A stretch of DNA of 61,398 bases, taken from NCBI GenBank assembly GCA_030148505.1, contig JASBTI010000023.1:1-61398 (forward strand). The letters are read 5' to 3'. Below the pieces are notes generated by a model. That model was not told the origin of the DNA. It was given only the letters and a program-made list of their open reading frames with translations, and ran no database searches. This DNA is from Rhodanobacter sp. GTDB taxonomy: Bacteria > Pseudomonadota > Gammaproteobacteria > Xanthomonadales > Rhodanobacteraceae. Shown piece after piece: positions 60,062-61,398 of this stretch; positions within the stretch are counted from its first letter, which is position 1; the number at the start of each line of letters is the position of its first letter. The position numbers and the translations under genes were made by a program.

Positions 60062-61219
60062 ATGAAACGTAAGGGCTTGTACTTTCTGATTGCGCTGGCC
60101 CTGGGCGGCGTGGGTGCCGTTCATGCGCAGGACAGCAGTGCTCCGGCCGACAATGCCGGTACCAGCATGGTCAATTCCAGCTACGACGGTCGCTGGTACA
60201 TTGCGCCGACCGTCGGTGGCTACTACAACGATACCAAGCGCAATACCAATAGCCGGCAGTTTTATTACGGGCTGGGAGTAGGTCGTTTCATTTCGCCGAA
60301 TGCCTCCATTGACGTATTTATCGACCGCACAAGTCGCTCGCGCGACAACGGTCCGATGGCTGGCGGCGGTCATGGCAGCAACGGTAACTGGTCCAACACC
60401 AATGTCGGCGCGGCGGCACGTTTCTATGCGGGTGACTGGAATGCATGGCGTCCCTATCTGCTGGTCGGTGCGATGGGAAGCGATCATCACAGTTCCTCGG
60501 CAAAGGGATGGTCACCCGCGGCCGAAGTGGGCGTAGGTCTGTCCAAAACGGTGTCGGACAGCTCCGATATCCGTTTCGAAGCCGGTTACCGTTATGACTG
60601 GGATAACAAGACCCAGCCATCCGTCGACGGCTACGGCGATTATTTCCTCGGATTCAGCGTCGTTTCGCGCTTTGGCGCTCCGCCGGCAGCCCCGGCGCCG
60701 GTCGCAGCCCCCGCCCCGGCGCCCGCGCCACCGGATTGCTCGACCCTCGACAGCGATCATGATGGCGTCAACGACTGCCTGGACAAATGCCCGAACACGC
60801 CACCTGGCACTATCGTCGGCCCGGACGGTTGCCCGCAGAAGGTCGTGATCGACCTGCGTGGCGTGAACTTCAAGTTCGATCGTCCACGCGTCGGTGAAAC
60901 GGATATTTCGAAGTCACTGGCCGAGCCGACTGCCGACTCGATCTCGATCCTCGATCAAGCCGTGGATACGCTGCAGCGTTACCCGCAGGTACATGTCACG
61001 GTCGCGGGCTATACCGACTCGATCGGTACCGATGCCTATAACCAAAAGCTGTCCGAGCGTCGTGCCAAAATTGTGTACGACTATCTGACCAGTCACGGTA
61101 TCGACGCAAGCCGTCTGGAAGGCCCGATTGGTCATGGCAAGAGCGATCCGATCGGTGACAACAACACCGATGCCGGTCGCGCGCAGAACCGTCGCACGGA
61201 GTTGCAGGTTCAGCAGTAA
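60062..61219 (+). CDS. OmpA-family outer membrane protein with TSP3 linker
   Basis: The protein has 385 residues. A signal peptide (GLYFLIALALGGVGAVHAQ) is followed by an eight-strand beta-barrel (about 50-220), a Pro/Ala linker (APAPVAAPAPAPAPPDCS), a TSP3 calcium-binding motif DSDHDGVNDCLDKCPNTPPG and a C-terminal OmpA peptidoglycan-binding domain with TVAGYTDSIGTDAYNQKLSE and GRAQNRRTELQV. ATG 60062 has GAGGAGA 6 bases upstream and starts at the signal; the longer frame does not. Confidence 0.93.
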   Translation: MKRKGLYFLIALALGGVGAVHAQDSSAPADNAGTSMVNSSYDGRWYIAPTVGGYYNDTKRNTNSRQFYYGLGVGRFISPNASIDVFIDRTSRSRDNGPMAGGGHGSNGNWSNTNVGAAARFYAGDWNAWRPYLLVGAMGSDHHSSSAKGWSPAAEVGVGLSKTVSDSSDIRFEAGYRYDWDNKTQPSVDGYGDYFLGFSVVSRFGAPPAAPAPVAAPAPAPAPPDCSTLDSDHDGVNDCLDKCPNTPPGTIVGPDGCPQKVVIDLRGVNFKFDRPRVGETDISKSLAEPTADSISILDQAVDTLQRYPQVHVTVAGYTDSIGTDAYNQKLSERRAKIVYDYLTSHGIDASRLEGPIGHGKSDPIGDNNTDAGRAQNRRTELQVQQ

Positions 61220-61236
61220 GCTGTTGGCGATAACTG

Positions 61237-61266
61237 AAAAGCCCGGCTTCGGCCGGGCTTTTTTTT
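61237..61266 (+). terminator. Rho-independent terminator of the OmpA-type gene
   Basis: AAAAGCCCGGC and GCCGGGCTTTT pair around TTCG, followed by more T residues. A classical strong terminator. Confidence 0.9.
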
Positions 61267-61398
61267 GGTTCATCGCGGGAAAGCGGGAAAGATCGTGTTG
61301 ACGAATAACGAGATAGGTGAAGGCGGCAAACGGCGGATAAGCTGAAAGCTCTCACACCCACAGCGGATCGGCCGCTGCCGCCTTCATGCATGATGCTA
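61267..61398. other. Right edge without recognised gene
   Basis: The last 132 bases hold no frame I can support on either strand; the leftward frame there is mostly basic and lacks family features. Confidence 0.35.

Overview
The window is a high-GC gammaproteobacterial chromosome segment, most likely from the Xanthomonadales and closest in style to Rhodanobacteraceae (Rhodanobacter/Dyella-like). This rests on protein flavour and gene order: cyoABCD followed by SURF1, cysB/cysG/cysK near cysJIH, a YtrA-type GntR regulator with an ABC exporter, and REP-like palindromes between convergent genes. No species is claimed. Apart from an IS3-family end at the left edge, the segment looks like core chromosome. 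I found no tRNA, rRNA, CRISPR array, prophage or defence island.

Layout. 1-0.5 kb: left end of an IS3-type element and palindromic intergenic DNA. 0.5-2.6 kb: a GNAT protein and the ribosomal oxygenase RoxA. 2.9-7.1 kb: the cysJIH sulfite/PAPS reduction operon. 7.3-12.2 kb: a bo-type quinol oxidase operon (cyoABCD) ending in SURF1, with a divergent MFS permease. 13.8-17.6 kb: cysB, cysG and cysK. 17.7-22.3 kb: HxlR regulator with a divergent GST, a MAPEG protein, purB and fumC. 22.4-26.2 kb: two paralogous glycine-zipper lipoproteins, then a GntR/ABC operon with a clear promoter and operator. 26.5-30.3 kb: azoR with a divergent LysR regulator, and a methionine aminotransferase/omega-amidase pair. 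30.4-34 kb: arsC, rluB, scpB, scpA. After about 1 kb without a recognisable gene come a PilZ protein, fadD, a small lipoprotein, acnA with a divergent LysR gene, and typA. 44-49 kb: 3-hydroxybutyrate oligomer hydrolase, cyclophilin, aspC and mdh. 49-60 kb: propionate metabolism (GntR and SBF-type transporter, prpE, a dicarboxylate symporter, prpB, prpC, prpD), interrupted by a potassium-channel-like gene and an opposing terC gene. 60-61.2 kb: an OmpA-type porin.

How the genes work together. CysH, CysJI, CysK and the siroheme synthase CysG make up PAPS-to-cysteine assimilation, with CysB as the expected regulator. PrpE, PrpC, PrpD and PrpB make up the methylcitrate cycle; AcnA or another aconitase may supply the hydration step because acnD and prpF are absent here. 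FumC, Mdh, AcnA and AspC link the TCA cycle to amino-acid metabolism.

The most interesting non-coding signals are: a 14-bp palindrome of the form TATGGA-CR-TCCATA in front of cysJ, between cysB and cysG, and in front of the methionine aminotransferase gene; a probable yybP-ykoY manganese riboswitch in front of terC; a textbook promoter/operator for the GntR-ABC operon; an autoregulatory-looking operator at the second GntR gene; and two related REP-like elements. I did not find a convincing wholly new multi-gene system.
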